NCBI GenBank assembly: GCA_022791735.1
Contig: JAAVZQ010000134.1
Span: forward strand, 1 to 13,837
Length of the DNA stretch: 13,837 nt
Direction: 5' to 3'
Source of the DNA: Clostridia bacterium
GTDB taxonomy: Bacteria; Bacillota; Clostridia; TANB77; CAG-508
Program-made: the position numbers and the translations under genes
Shown here: piece by piece, positions 1 to 7,825 of the stretch
Position numbering within the stretch: the stretch's first letter is position 1
How the letters are laid out: every line of letters begins with the position of its first letter
The notes under the pieces: model-generated
Told to the model about the DNA's origin: nothing
Seen by the model: only the letters and a program-made list of their open reading frames with translations
Database searches by the model: none

Positions 1-1
1 A

Positions 2-1462
2 GGGGAAATTTTTGGCGAAAAAACTATGCTAATTCATCCACATGATATAAAGGTTCAAATAGATGAATTCATTTCACCAGATACATTAAAACAAAATTCA
101 GCTGTGCTTTTTGATGTAGAGGACGGAAAAGCTAAGGTATGCTTTGCAGATACTGCAAACAGAAAAGCAATAGATACAATAAGGTTGTTACTTTTAAATA
201 GAGGACTTGTAATGGATAAATATATAACATTCAAGTCTAATATTACTGAAGTTTTAAATTCTATGGCAATAAGAGCCGCAGAGAACTTTGGAAATGGTAT
301 AGGTTCAGATGCTACAACAATTGTAGATAGTATTATTAAAAACGGTATGGAAAAAAGAGCAAGTGATATTCACTTTGAGCCAATGGAAAATAAGCTAAGA
401 GTTAGATTTAGAATAGATGGTGAGTTATTTGAAATTGCAGAAATTTCTAAAGATAAGCAAACACAAGTAATAGGAAGATTAAAAGCTATTTCTAATATGC
501 ACCAAGAAAAACAAGAAGCACAAGATGGTAGAATTACAATGTATCCAGACTATAATATTCGTGTATCTTCACAAAAGAATATTTATGGAGAGAAATTCGT
601 ATTAAGATTACTAAAGAGAAATGCAAATGTTAGAGAGATATTTGAACTAGGTTTCCCAAGAAATGAAGAACTTGTAAAAAATAGTTTTGACAAGAAAAAC
701 AGTGTAACAATTATGGCTGCACCAACTGGTGAAGGTAAAACAACTACATTATATAGTATAGTACAATACTTAAATTCGCCAGAGATTAATATTACAACAA
801 TTGAAGATCCAGTTGAAATTAGAATACCAGGATTAAACCAAGTAGAAGTAGATGCAAAAACATCATTCATAGACTCACTTAGAACAGTATTGAGACAAGA
901 TCCAGATATAATCTTAGTAGGTGAGATAAGAGATAAAGAAACAGCAGAAATTGCGATGCAAGCAGGACAAACAGGACACTATGTATTATCTACAATCCAC
1001 ACAATTGACGCTATTGAGGTAATTACAAGGCTTAGAAAAATGGGAGTTTCTAACTATGACATTTCAAGCACAGTTGCAACAACAGTTTCACAAAGACTTG
1101 TTAGGAGACTTTGCAAACACTGTGCAAGAGAAAGAGAATTTACACAAAAGGAACTTGATTTTATTCATAGTGTAGAAGAAAAAAGTAATGTAAAGTTTAA
1201 CTTAGAAGGCAAAAGAACTTATGATGCAGTTGGATGTAAAGAGTGTAATAATATAGGATATATGGAGAGAATAGGTATATTTGAAGTATTGGTTTTGGAT
1301 GATGCTTTAAGAGAACTTATTACAAACGATGCATCAACTTTCCAAATAAAAGAGCAAGCAATGAAGGGAAGTTACAGACCACTAATTGTTGATGGAGTTA
1401 GCAAGGTATTAAGTGGTGAAACAAACCTAGATGAACTAGATAGAAAAATGCGTATATATTAA
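2..1462 (+). CDS. pilB: Type IV pilus assembly ATPase PilB / GspE family (5' partial)
   Basis: Cytoplasmic secretion ATPase that powers polymerisation of type IV pilins with the PilC platform. Counting from the ATG at 26 (478 residues): the tail of an MshEN-like N-terminal domain (about 25-80), Walker A APTGEGKTT (232-240), Asp box around TTIEDPVE (257-264), Walker B DPDIILVGEIRD (292-303), His box ending STIHT (322-326), and the zinc-binding tetracysteine typical of PilB/GspE (C363, C366, C404, C407). The frame is open to the window edge (no stop from base 2). The family is usually longer, and the AGGGG at 1-5 is too far from ATG 26 to be its ribosome site. I therefore think the true start lies upstream and the gene is cut by the window. 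It is first in a tight pilB-pilT-pilC order, 23 bases before the next gene. ATG 26 remains a possible start. Confidence 0.93.
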   Translation, partial: GEIFGEKTMLIHPHDIKVQIDEFISPDTLKQNSAVLFDVEDGKAKVCFADTANRKAIDTIRLLLLNRGLVMDKYITFKSNITEVLNSMAIRAAENFGNGIGSDATTIVDSIIKNGMEKRASDIHFEPMENKLRVRFRIDGELFEIAEISKDKQTQVIGRLKAISNMHQEKQEAQDGRITMYPDYNIRVSSQKNIYGEKFVLRLLKRNANVREIFELGFPRNEELVKNSFDKKNSVTIMAAPTGEGKTTTLYSIVQYLNSPEINITTIEDPVEIRIPGLNQVEVDAKTSFIDSLRTVLRQDPDIILVGEIRDKETAEIAMQAGQTGHYVLSTIHTIDAIEVITRLRKMGVSNYDISSTVATTVSQRLVRRLCKHCAREREFTQKELDFIHSVEEKSNVKFNLEGKRTYDAVGCKECNNIGYMERIGIFEVLVLDDALRELITNDASTFQIKEQAMKGSYRPLIVDGVSKVLSGETNLDELDRKMRIY

Positions 1463-1485
1463 TAAGAATATGGAGGAAAATATAG

Positions 1486-2592
1486 ATGGTTCAAATTGAG
1501 AAAATTTTAGATGAAGCGATAAAAAGGGATGCATCAGATATCCACTTAATATGTGGAATAAAACCAATGCTAAGAATAATAAGGGACTTAGTTCCAGTAG
1601 AAGATGCAGATGTTTTAGTAGAAGATGATATGACAGAAATATATGATTATTTCATAAGAGGAAATATTGAAAGAGATAGAATTTATGATGAAACAAGAAA
1701 AATAGATATGTCTTATGAATATGGAAATATAAGATTAAGAATAAATGTATCTTCAGAAGAAGATATTCCAATATTTACACTAAGACTTATAAAAAATACA
1801 CTTCCACCTTATGAAAGTCTTGGAATACCAGAGGTAGTAAGGAAAATGTTAGACCAACCACAAGGGTTGATGTTGGTTACTGGTAAAACAAATTCAGGAA
1901 AAACAACAACATTGAATGCACTTATAAATGAAATAAATGAAAAAATGAATAAAAAGATATTAACATTAGAAAATCCAGTAGAATACAGACATAAGTGCAA
2001 AAATTCTATAATTGTTCAAAAAGAAATAGGAAATGGAAAAGATGCAACTTCATTTAGTTCTGGAGTTAAAAACTCACTAAGAGAAGACTGTGATATCGTA
2101 GTAATAGGAGAGATTAGAGATAAAGAAACAATGGATGCTGCTATTGAGACAGCAGAATCAGGACACTTAGTAATAGGAACACTACACACAAAATCATGTG
2201 CAGAAACATTGGACAGAATCATAGATTTCTATGAAGTAAGAGACCAAGCAAGTATCAAATTCTTAATAGGTTCATTGCTAAAAATGGTTCTATCACAAAG
2301 ATTGATAAAGGGAATAGATGGAAGTTTGATTTTGGTACCAGAAGTTATGGTGGTCGATAATATTATTTCTGGATTAATAAGAAAAGAAAAACTTGCAAAC
2401 TCAGAAGTAGAAGATGCAATACAAAGTGGTTCAGAAAAGGGAAATATAAGTTTGATTAACTCACTTGCAAAATTATTTGTTGATGATAGAATAACATTAG
2501 AGCAAGCAAAAGCACAAATAGAAGAAAAGAATGTAGAGATATTAAACAGAACAATAATGCAATTAAAAATTAAAAAGGATAGATTAATTTAA
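1486..2592 (+). CDS. pilT: PilT-like type IV pilus retraction ATPase
   Basis: Hexameric ATPase of the PilT/GspE superfamily, expected to depolymerise pili or act as a second motor. It has 368 residues. Visible are the N-terminal PAS-like part ending near residue 100, a Walker A of unusual sequence GKTNSGKTT (133-141; PilT normally has GPTGSGKST), Asp box TLENPVEY (160-167), Walker B CDIVVIGEIRD (202-212) and a His box GHLVIGTLHT (226-235). It lacks the tetracysteine motif of PilB, which fits PilT rather than a second GspE. Start ATG 1486 is set by GGAGG at 1472-1476. It lies 23 bases after pilB and 17 before pilC, so is almost certainly cotranscribed. Whether it retracts pili or has another role cannot be read from sequence alone. 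Confidence 0.9.
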   Translation: MVQIEKILDEAIKRDASDIHLICGIKPMLRIIRDLVPVEDADVLVEDDMTEIYDYFIRGNIERDRIYDETRKIDMSYEYGNIRLRINVSSEEDIPIFTLRLIKNTLPPYESLGIPEVVRKMLDQPQGLMLVTGKTNSGKTTTLNALINEINEKMNKKILTLENPVEYRHKCKNSIIVQKEIGNGKDATSFSSGVKNSLREDCDIVVIGEIRDKETMDAAIETAESGHLVIGTLHTKSCAETLDRIIDFYEVRDQASIKFLIGSLLKMVLSQRLIKGIDGSLILVPEVMVVDNIISGLIRKEKLANSEVEDAIQSGSEKGNISLINSLAKLFVDDRITLEQAKAQIEEKNVEILNRTIMQLKIKKDRLI

Positions 2593-2609
2593 GATGAGGA
2601 GGTAGAAAA

Positions 2610-3962
2610 ATGCCTATATACAGATACAGAGCAATTACAGAGCATGGCCAAATTGTTACAAATACAATAGAAGAAAGCAATAAGTATTTAGCTATTAAAA
2701 AGCTAAAAAGAAACAATTTAATGCCAATAAACGTAGATAAATCACTTCAAAGAACAAAGTCAAAGAGAACTGTTAGAAAGAATACAAAGGGAATTGAAGA
2801 GATTTTGAAAGATGTAGATACTGCAAACCTTTTAGTTAGTAGACAAAATGCAAAGTCATCATATTTTGATAAGATGTACCATAGCATAACTAAATCAGAT
2901 AGAATTACATCAAGAGATATCATAGTATTTACACAAAACTTTTATCTACTAAAAAAGGCGAATTTTAACAATATCCATGCATTAAATACAATAATAGATA
3001 GTACAGAAAATTATACTTTCAGAGGAATATTAGAGGACATACTAGCAGGAGTAGAAGCGGGTGAAAATATGTATTCTACAATGGAATATTATGAAGACGT
3101 ATTTCCATATCTTTATATAAACATGATAAAAGTAGGAGAGATGTCAGGAAACCTTACAAATGCGCTAGAACAAGCCCTAGACTATCTTGAAAATTCAGAC
3201 TCAATTAATAGAACATTACGTGGTATATTAATTCCGAACTTAATTCAATTTGTATTGTTACTTGTAATGTTAATTGTAGGTACATTAGTTGCATTACCTG
3301 CAATACAAGACTTGTATGATAGTATGGGTTCAAGAGATACGTTGCCAGCAATAAGTATTTGGTTCTCAAATGTAGTAAACTGGATACTGGAATTCTGGTA
3401 TATACCACTTGGAATAATAGGAGCAGCTGTTACTACAGTTGTATGGTATATAAATACACCAAAAGGAAAGTTCAATTTTCACCAGTTTAAATATACAATG
3501 CCAGTATTTGGGGCACTAATATTTGCGATAGACTTCTCAAGACTTATGAGAGCCATGCTTTTGAATTTAAGAAATGGTATGAGAATTCAGGAATCACTTG
3601 AAGTTTCAAAAAACGTTTCTAAAAACTTGGTGCTTTTATCAGTCATAGAAGCCTCAATGAACAACATCTTAATAGGACAGTCATGGATAGAGCCATTTGA
3701 GAGGTCAAGACTTACAAGCCCAATGATGACAGAGATGTTAAAAATAGGTATGAACACAGACCTAGCACAGATGATGGAAAAACTAGTAGAATATATGGAT
3801 ATAGATATTAAAAACTTACTTGATAAAACAATTCAGGTATTGCCACAAATTGTTTATGGAATAGTAGGTGTAGTACTTATCTTCTTCGTACTTGTAGTAC
3901 TTGCACCATGTATCAATGTTTATATGGGTGGATGGTTACTTTCTGCCTATGGACTAGCATAA
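2610..3962 (+). CDS. pilC: Type IV pilus / type II secretion inner membrane platform protein PilC (GspF family)
   Basis: Polytopic membrane platform that couples the ATPases to pilin addition and removal. It has 450 residues. A short N-terminal segment begins MPIYRYRAIT, as in GspF proteins. Two GspF cytoplasmic domains follow (about 100-200 and 305-405), with the recurring VGEMSGNL (175-182) and MLKIGMNTD-type motifs. Hydrophobic segments lie at about 205-232, 259-281 and 409-439, the usual three-helix layout. The start is set by GAGGAGG just upstream (2595-2602 region). It is the third gene of the pilB-pilT-pilC cluster and is followed directly by a long hairpin element. The linker at about 45-100 is rather long and charged; otherwise the gene is typical and intact. 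Confidence 0.92.
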   Translation: MPIYRYRAITEHGQIVTNTIEESNKYLAIKKLKRNNLMPINVDKSLQRTKSKRTVRKNTKGIEEILKDVDTANLLVSRQNAKSSYFDKMYHSITKSDRITSRDIIVFTQNFYLLKKANFNNIHALNTIIDSTENYTFRGILEDILAGVEAGENMYSTMEYYEDVFPYLYINMIKVGEMSGNLTNALEQALDYLENSDSINRTLRGILIPNLIQFVLLLVMLIVGTLVALPAIQDLYDSMGSRDTLPAISIWFSNVVNWILEFWYIPLGIIGAAVTTVVWYINTPKGKFNFHQFKYTMPVFGALIFAIDFSRLMRAMLLNLRNGMRIQESLEVSKNVSKNLVLLSVIEASMNNILIGQSWIEPFERSRLTSPMMTEMLKIGMNTDLAQMMEKLVEYMDIDIKNLLDKTIQVLPQIVYGIVGVVLIFFVLVVLAPCINVYMGGWLLSAYGLA

Positions 3963-3965
3963 GAG

Positions 3966-4087
3966 AAACGTATGAAAAGCGGCATCTTGCGGCGTTAAGC
4001 TTTGATAAATAATCCTCGACAGGCAATAGCCTAGTCTGTAGTTATTTACCTTGCTTGCCTTGCAATATGCCACTTTTGCTACGTTTT
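3966..4087. repeat. 120-base imperfect inverted repeat after pilC (copy 1 of an intergenic element)
   Basis: Most of the gap 3963-4275 is one long near-palindrome. AAACGTA..AAAAGCGGCAT at its left end pairs with ATGCCACTTTTGCTACGTTT at its right end, with G-U wobble. Inner arms (around 3986-4012 against 4040-4067) continue the pairing, and GGC-AATA-GCC near 4022-4031 is the tip. It starts four bases after the pilC stop. The left 46 bases recur at 6063-6109, also right after a stop codon. It could act as a processing or attenuation hairpin, or be a palindromic mobile unit. The T-run is only four bases, so it is a weak terminator at best. Confidence 0.7.
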
Positions 4088-4125
4088 AGAGAGTGAGTTA
4101 GTATTTTTATTGCATTTAATTAATA

Positions 4126-4154
4126 GACATAAAAAAATTATGTCATCTTTTCTT
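4126..4154 (+). terminator. Possible weak terminator hairpin
   Basis: GACATAA (4126-4132) and TTATGTC (4138-4144) form a perfect 7-bp AT-rich stem with a five-base loop, followed by the T-rich stretch ATCTTTTCTT. It lies between the pilC-distal repeat and the promoter of the next gene, where a stop to pilus-operon transcription would be expected. The stem is short and A/T rich, so the call is tentative. Confidence 0.4.
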
Positions 4155-4214
4155 AGAGTAGCAACTGTTTTACATAAAATCTTTGCTAAAATAACAAAAA
4201 TATGCGAAAATTGC

Positions 4215-4243
4215 TTGAAAAAAGTGCATAAATGTGGTATTAT
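4215..4243 (+). promoter_or_regulatory. Sigma-A-type promoter of the transglutaminase gene
   Basis: TTGAAA (4215-4220) and TATTAT (4238-4243) are separated by exactly 17 bases. They lie about 32 bases ahead of the start codon at 4276, which has GGAG at 4267-4270. This suggests the 4276-6062 pair is a separate transcription unit from pilBTC. Confidence 0.7.
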
Positions 4244-4275
4244 ATTTATAGTTTAATTTTAAAAAAGGAGATATC

Positions 4276-5409
4276 ATGGGAGATAAGCTTGCAAATGTAT
4301 TAATTGTATTTATGATGATAGTTATATTTGGGCTTGGTGGTATGTATTATGCAAAAGTAGTTACTGGAGGAAAAGAAGTTCCGGAAAGTAACTCTGCTAT
4401 ATATAATAATGAATTAACATACAACGTAGACCAAATAGGAGTAAATACTAGTAATACTGTTCAAAAAGTAGTTACAGAAGATAACAGAACAAATCTTGAT
4501 ATATCTTTAGATAATACAACAAATATGTATACAAAAAATCCAGCAGGAGTAGGAAAAGGATATTATTATAGTCAATTAAATGAATATTCTAAAGTGATGT
4601 ATGACGCAATCGCAAATAATACTGATAAACTAAAAAATGGAAATTCAAAAATTGCTATTAATTACGACTTTTCAAAAGTTTGGAATAATGGAAATGGCAA
4701 AGATGAAATAGATGCTTGTTATGCAGATGCAGTAAATGCATTAAATATTGATAGGTCAGATTTATTTTATATAGACTTATCCAGAATGTCTTTAATAATA
4801 AAAACAACATCAACTTTATTTTCTACAAAATATGAATTATACATAGATGTAGACGAGAGATATCCGAATTATTATGCAGATGGATTTTCAAACAGATCAC
4901 AAGTAGAAAGTGCCATATCTGCTGTGGAAAATGCAAAAAACAAAGTAAAGCAAACACTTACAGGTACTGACTATGATAAAATTAAAACTTTACATGATTG
5001 GATTGTGGACTATATGTACTATGATTCAGGCAGTGCTCATAAAGCAAGTGTGTATGGAGCCTTTGCAGAAAAAAAAGGTGTATGTGAAGCATATGCCAGA
5101 GTATTCAAATATATATTAGATGATACAGGAATAGAAAATATATTAGTAACAGGAAAAGCTACAAATTCAAGTGGTGTAACAGAAGATCACATGTGGAATT
5201 ATGTGAAACTAAATGGAACATGGTATGCAGTAGATGCAACTTGGGATGATCCAGTAGTTATTGGTGGAGGAACTGTAAGTGACCAAGTAAAGCATAGATA
5301 TTTCTTAGTAGGAAGCAGAGAACTTTTTAAAAATCATACAGAAAGACTTACAATATCTGCAAGCTCTAAAATATTTGCATTACCAAAACTTTCAACAAAT
5401 AATTATTAA
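4276..5409 (+). CDS. Membrane-anchored transglutaminase-like (papain-fold) protein
   Basis: This 377-residue protein has an uncleaved-looking N-terminal anchor (hydrophobic 8-26), a long low-complexity Asn/Thr-rich extracellular stretch (35-100), and a C-terminal transglutaminase-like domain (about 225-345). The catalytic triad is visible: Cys270 in KKGVCEAYA, His305 in EDHMWNYV, and Asp320 in AVDATWDDP. This family includes protein cross-linking or amide-cleaving enzymes and some non-enzymatic cell-surface proteins. An extracytoplasmic location is inferred from the anchor. It follows the pilus genes but has its own promoter, so a role in cross-linking surface or pilin proteins is a contextual guess only. 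GGAG at 4267-4270 sets the start. The gene is intact. Confidence 0.85.
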   Translation: MGDKLANVLIVFMMIVIFGLGGMYYAKVVTGGKEVPESNSAIYNNELTYNVDQIGVNTSNTVQKVVTEDNRTNLDISLDNTTNMYTKNPAGVGKGYYYSQLNEYSKVMYDAIANNTDKLKNGNSKIAINYDFSKVWNNGNGKDEIDACYADAVNALNIDRSDLFYIDLSRMSLIIKTTSTLFSTKYELYIDVDERYPNYYADGFSNRSQVESAISAVENAKNKVKQTLTGTDYDKIKTLHDWIVDYMYYDSGSAHKASVYGAFAEKKGVCEAYARVFKYILDDTGIENILVTGKATNSSGVTEDHMWNYVKLNGTWYAVDATWDDPVVIGGGTVSDQVKHRYFLVGSRELFKNHTERLTISASSKIFALPKLSTNNY

Positions 5410-5480
5410 AATTGTATAAAAATGGCTTCGCTTGTAAATAATACTAAAAAACTAAAACGAGAAAAAGGATGGATAGTATT

Positions 5481-6062
5481 ATGAACAAACGAGCTATTTT
5501 TATTTTAGGTCTTGTTACATTGTTCTTTGCTAGTGTGTATGTAGGAGCAAAAATAGAAGGGAGTAGAAAGACAAACTCTTTAGCAGACGATATTGGGTTA
5601 ATAGAAGAGAAACAAAATGTTATCGTAAATGAAGTGAGCCTTAGTATAAATGCAAACGAGGAAAAGACCACACCAAATACAAAATTTGTACTTAAAAAAA
5701 TATATACGCATTGTAATCATGTAGTAACAGACGAAGCCGAACTTCCAGAGGAAATGGTAAACTTGACAGAAGAGGAATTAGCCTCAAAATATACAAATTG
5801 GGAGATTGAAGAATTTTCAAAAGATAAAGTAGTGTTGTCTAAGAAAATAGATAAATATTGTAGTGAACATTATTTAATTATAGCAGAAAATAATGAAATA
5901 TTGATATATAACTTAGATGAAGAAGGAAGTAAGAATTTAAAAGAGAAATGTGATATAGCATATGAATATCTCCCAGAAACGGACAAGATAATATTACAAA
6001 ATGGTATTTATGTGTATGGCATACAGGAGCTAAATAAGATAAAAGAAGATTTTGAAAGCTAG
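5481..6062 (+). CDS. BofC-like membrane-anchored protein
   Basis: This 193-residue protein has one N-terminal membrane segment (residues 5-22) and an extracytoplasmic part. Its pattern resembles BofC-type proteins: a Cys-His pair (YTHCNHVV, C78/H80), then LPEEMVNLTEEELASKY and NWEIEEFS. After this come C127/H130 in YCSEHYLI and a C-terminal small domain with ILIYN, LPETDK and QNGIYVYG, like the BofC C-terminal domain. BofC in Bacillus tunes intercompartment signalling in sporulation, but clostridial relatives are mostly uncharacterised, so I claim only family likeness. I chose ATG 5481 because AAAGGATGG (5464-5472) gives sensible ribosome-site spacing. An ATG at 5469, four codons earlier, overlaps that site. 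The gap to the transglutaminase gene is 71 bases, so the two are probably cotranscribed. Confidence 0.6.
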   Translation: MNKRAIFILGLVTLFFASVYVGAKIEGSRKTNSLADDIGLIEEKQNVIVNEVSLSINANEEKTTPNTKFVLKKIYTHCNHVVTDEAELPEEMVNLTEEELASKYTNWEIEEFSKDKVVLSKKIDKYCSEHYLIIAENNEILIYNLDEEGSKNLKEKCDIAYEYLPETDKIILQNGIYVYGIQELNKIKEDFES

Positions 6063-6109
6063 AACGCATGAAAAGTGGCATCTTGCGTTGTCAAGCTATG
6101 GATAAGTAA
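6063..6109. repeat. Partial copy 2 of the intergenic hairpin element
   Basis: Starting at the base after the stop codon (TAG 6060-6062), this 47-base stretch matches 3967-4012 at about 38 positions, and most of the differences are transitions. Only the left half of the element is present. The right half is replaced by an ordinary terminator hairpin at 6111-6147. Confidence 0.65.
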
Positions 6110-6110
6110 G

Positions 6111-6147
6111 AAAACTTGCTACACAATTTACGTGTAGCAAGTTTTTT
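6111..6147 (+). terminator. Rho-independent terminator
   Basis: AAAACTTGCTACAC (6111-6124) pairs perfectly with GTGTAGCAAGTTTT (6132-6145) around a seven-base loop, with T's running to 6147. It ends the transglutaminase/BofC-like unit. The stem also carries A's on its left flank, so it may also stop the opposing small gene at 6162-6392. Confidence 0.9.
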
Positions 6148-6161
6148 GGTAGTCAAAATCA

Positions 6162-6392
6162 TTAAAGATTAGCACTATTTGATGTAAGTAGGTATTTGGC
6201 ATTATTACTAATTTGAGTTTTATCATCATCATCTAAATTTTCTAGAGCAAAACCCACAAGAGTAATTATAGCCTTATTAAAAGAAATATTTTTTAAATTT
6301 GCTAAAGCTTGGACTGTATCTACCATATTCTCAGGCAGGCGTAGTGTTTTGCTAATTCCTATATATTCTTTTTCAATTTTTAATTTATTCAT
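6162..6392 (-). CDS. Small ribbon-helix-helix-like protein
   Basis: This 76-residue protein begins MNKLKIEKEYIG. The core KTLRLPENMVDTVQALANLK, followed by a helix rich in hydrophobics (SFNKAIITLVGFALENL), has the strand-helix-helix pattern of Arc/MetJ-type DNA-binding proteins, so a small regulator or an antitoxin is possible. No toxin-like partner is adjacent. The start is ATG 6392, with GGAGG at 6402-6398 at five-base spacing. A TTG four codons upstream overlaps that ribosome site and is unlikely. It is convergent with the unit ending at 6062 and divergent from pilin A. The fold call is from pattern only. Confidence 0.6.
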   Translation of the reverse strand: MNKLKIEKEYIGISKTLRLPENMVDTVQALANLKNISFNKAIITLVGFALENLDDDDKTQISNNAKYLLTSNSANL

Positions 6393-6481
6393 AAACACCT
6401 CCAAGATACAAGAATTTGAATACTAAAATTTGTGAATTAATTTTATAATATAAAAAGCAATAAGTATGCACCTAAAATATA

Positions 6482-6510
6482 TTGCAAAAACATTGCGAAT
6501 ATAGTATAAT
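6482..6510 (+). promoter_or_regulatory. Sigma-A-type promoter of pilin-like gene A
   Basis: TTGCAA (6482-6487) and a perfect TATAAT (6505-6510) are separated by 17 bases. They sit about 32 bases before the start at 6543, which has GGAGGT at 6531-6536. Confidence 0.75.
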
Positions 6511-6542
6511 AAATTTATAAGACATTTTCAGGAGGTAAAAAA

Positions 6543-7560
6543 ATGACAATTTCAAAAGAAAAAATATTACAAGATAAACGGAATAACGCTAGTAGCATTA
6601 ATAATAACGATTATAGTATTAGTAATACTCGCAGCAGTAACAATAAAAGCAGCATTTAATAGTGGAATAATAGATACGGCAGCAAATGGCGCAATAAATT
6701 ATGCAGATGCACAAAATAAAGAGAAAATAACATTTGATGATTTAGATAAGAATATACAAGATATAGTAGATAAAATAAAAGATTATGGTGGAAGCGGAGA
6801 AGATAGTCCATCAAACACAGCACCAGTAGTAGGAAATGTGACAGTTGCAAGAGTAACAAACTCAACAAGTAATCTAACAATAACAGCAATAGCAGAAGAT
6901 GCAGATGGAGATAGTTTAACATATACACTATTAAGAGGAGATACAGCAGATAATATATCAGAAATAGAATTAGCACCAACGAGTATATCAGGAAACATGG
7001 TAACATTCACAGATACAGGATTAACTATGGCAAAGACATATTATTATAAAGTAAAAGCATCAGATGGAAGTGAAAGCGCTACTTCAGCAAATTATGGAAG
7101 TGAGAGAACATATTGTAAAGGAAGCAGTTGTAGTGGAGGGTATTACTCATATTCTACTTGTTCAAATTGTAGTGGTTCTGGAACAGTAACAAGTAAATGT
7201 ACTTTGTCTGAATCTACATTTACTGCATCGAACTCATCAAGAAAATGTAGTTATTGCGAGGCTCAATATATTACCATCTCAGGAGTATGCAGTGATTGTG
7301 GGGCAAGAGGGGCGCTTTCTGTATGTGAGGATGAATGTAGTGGTTCTGGTGGGTTTAAAACGACTGGTAGTGGTTATATGTATTCAAGTGGTGGAATTAT
7401 GTATTTACGTCTAAGGCATGGAAATAAGAGTGTGACTTGTTCGTCATGTGGAGGGAGTGGCAAAAGAAGGGTTTCATATAATTGTTCTTCTCATAATATT
7501 TGGCCATCTCACTACTATTGCACAGCACATAATAATAACAACTGTAGCCAATACCACTAA
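6543..7560 (+). CDS. Pilin-like protein A with fibronectin-III-like and Cys-rich CxxC domains (needs +1 shift at CGG 6579)
   Basis: With a +1 shift at CGG 6579-6581 this reads as 338 residues: MTISKEKILQDK, then G-ITLVALIITIIV, a type IV prepilin leader and hydrophobic helix lacking the usual Glu5. A helical stalk follows, then a fibronectin-III-like domain (about 92-187) with DGDSLTYTLLRGD and KTYYYKVKASDG. The C-terminal domain has 16 cysteines, including DnaJ-like CxxCxGxG motifs CSNCSGSG (206-213) and CSSCGGSG (299-306). The product is probably a minor pilin or secreted pseudopilin exported by the pilBTC machine, with a zinc-binding tip; zinc binding is inferred. ATG 6543 has a perfect ribosome site, but without the shift translation ends at 6659 after 38 residues. 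The pilin frame has no ATG, GTG or TTG between its last upstream stop (6544-6546) and the leader. It is a paralog of 8166-9315. A true pseudogene is the alternative. Confidence 0.8.
6579..6581 (+). other. Putative +1 recoding site, CGG (pilin A)
   Basis: The reading AAA CGG AAT continues as AAA, (C), GGA ATA ACG. The shifted frame gives K-G-I-T-L-V, placing the invariant prepilin-peptidase glycine exactly at the site. The zero frame stops at 6657-6659. Confidence 0.7.
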
Positions 7561-7590
7561 AAATATTTAAATCTAATATATAATTTTAAG

Positions 7591-7652
7591 ACCTAGAGTT
7601 GGTAGCTAAATGCTAAACGTATGTTAAGCATGTTGCCACCTAGGCATTTTTT
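7591..7652 (+). terminator. Terminator hairpin after pilin A
   Basis: CCTAG (from 7592) pairs with CTAGG (ending 7644). TGGTAGC pairs with GTTGCCA allowing G-U, and ATGCT pairs with AGCAT nearer the tip. Six T's follow at 7647-7652. It lies about 30 bases after the pilin A stop codon. Confidence 0.75.
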
Positions 7653-7662
7653 GTATAAAATC

Positions 7663-7686
7663 ACAACTGTAGTCAATATCACTAAA
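7663..7686 (+). pseudogene. Remnant of a second pilin-like gene 3' end
   Basis: These 24 bases match the last codons of pilin A (7538-7561) at 22 positions. Both read N-C-S-Q-Y-H-stop, and both differences are synonymous (AGC/AGT, TAC/TAT). A stop lies just upstream in frame, so only a tail survives. This suggests a lost tandem paralog, or exchange of pilin cassettes, at this spot. Confidence 0.55.
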
Positions 7687-7757
7687 GCAAGATAAAAAAT
7701 TAATAGTTAATAGAAAGGATGTTAAATTAGTGTAAAAATTTATTAACCGTAAAACTA

Positions 7758-7810
7758 AATATTTAATAACGGTTCTAAAAAGTTAATTTTTAGAGCCGTT
7801 ATTAAATATT
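7758..7810. terminator. Long inverted repeat, probable bidirectional terminator
   Basis: AATATTTAATAACGG.TCTAAAAA (7758-7781) pairs with TTTTTAGA.CCGTTATTAAATATT (ending 7810), giving a stem of more than 20 bp with a very short loop. It lies between the end of the pilin A region and the end of the oppositely oriented regulator gene (7826-8044), where a terminator for the regulator is expected. T's around 7786-7791 support use on the + strand too. Confidence 0.6.
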
Positions 7811-7825
7811 CAAAAATATTACTAT

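Noticed and set aside
3963..4125. T-box or other riboswitch after pilC
   Set aside because: I see no T-box or known riboswitch core motifs. The structure is a simple long hairpin repeated elsewhere, and a separate promoter lies downstream of it.
6543..6659. An independent 38-residue peptide
   Set aside because: Its first 12 residues are the expected basic start of the pilin. The rest is the out-of-frame reading of the pilin helix.
6838..7560. A separate gene starting at GTG 6838
   Set aside because: It starts inside the fibronectin-III-like domain, has no ribosome site, and the frame continues upstream to the prepilin leader.
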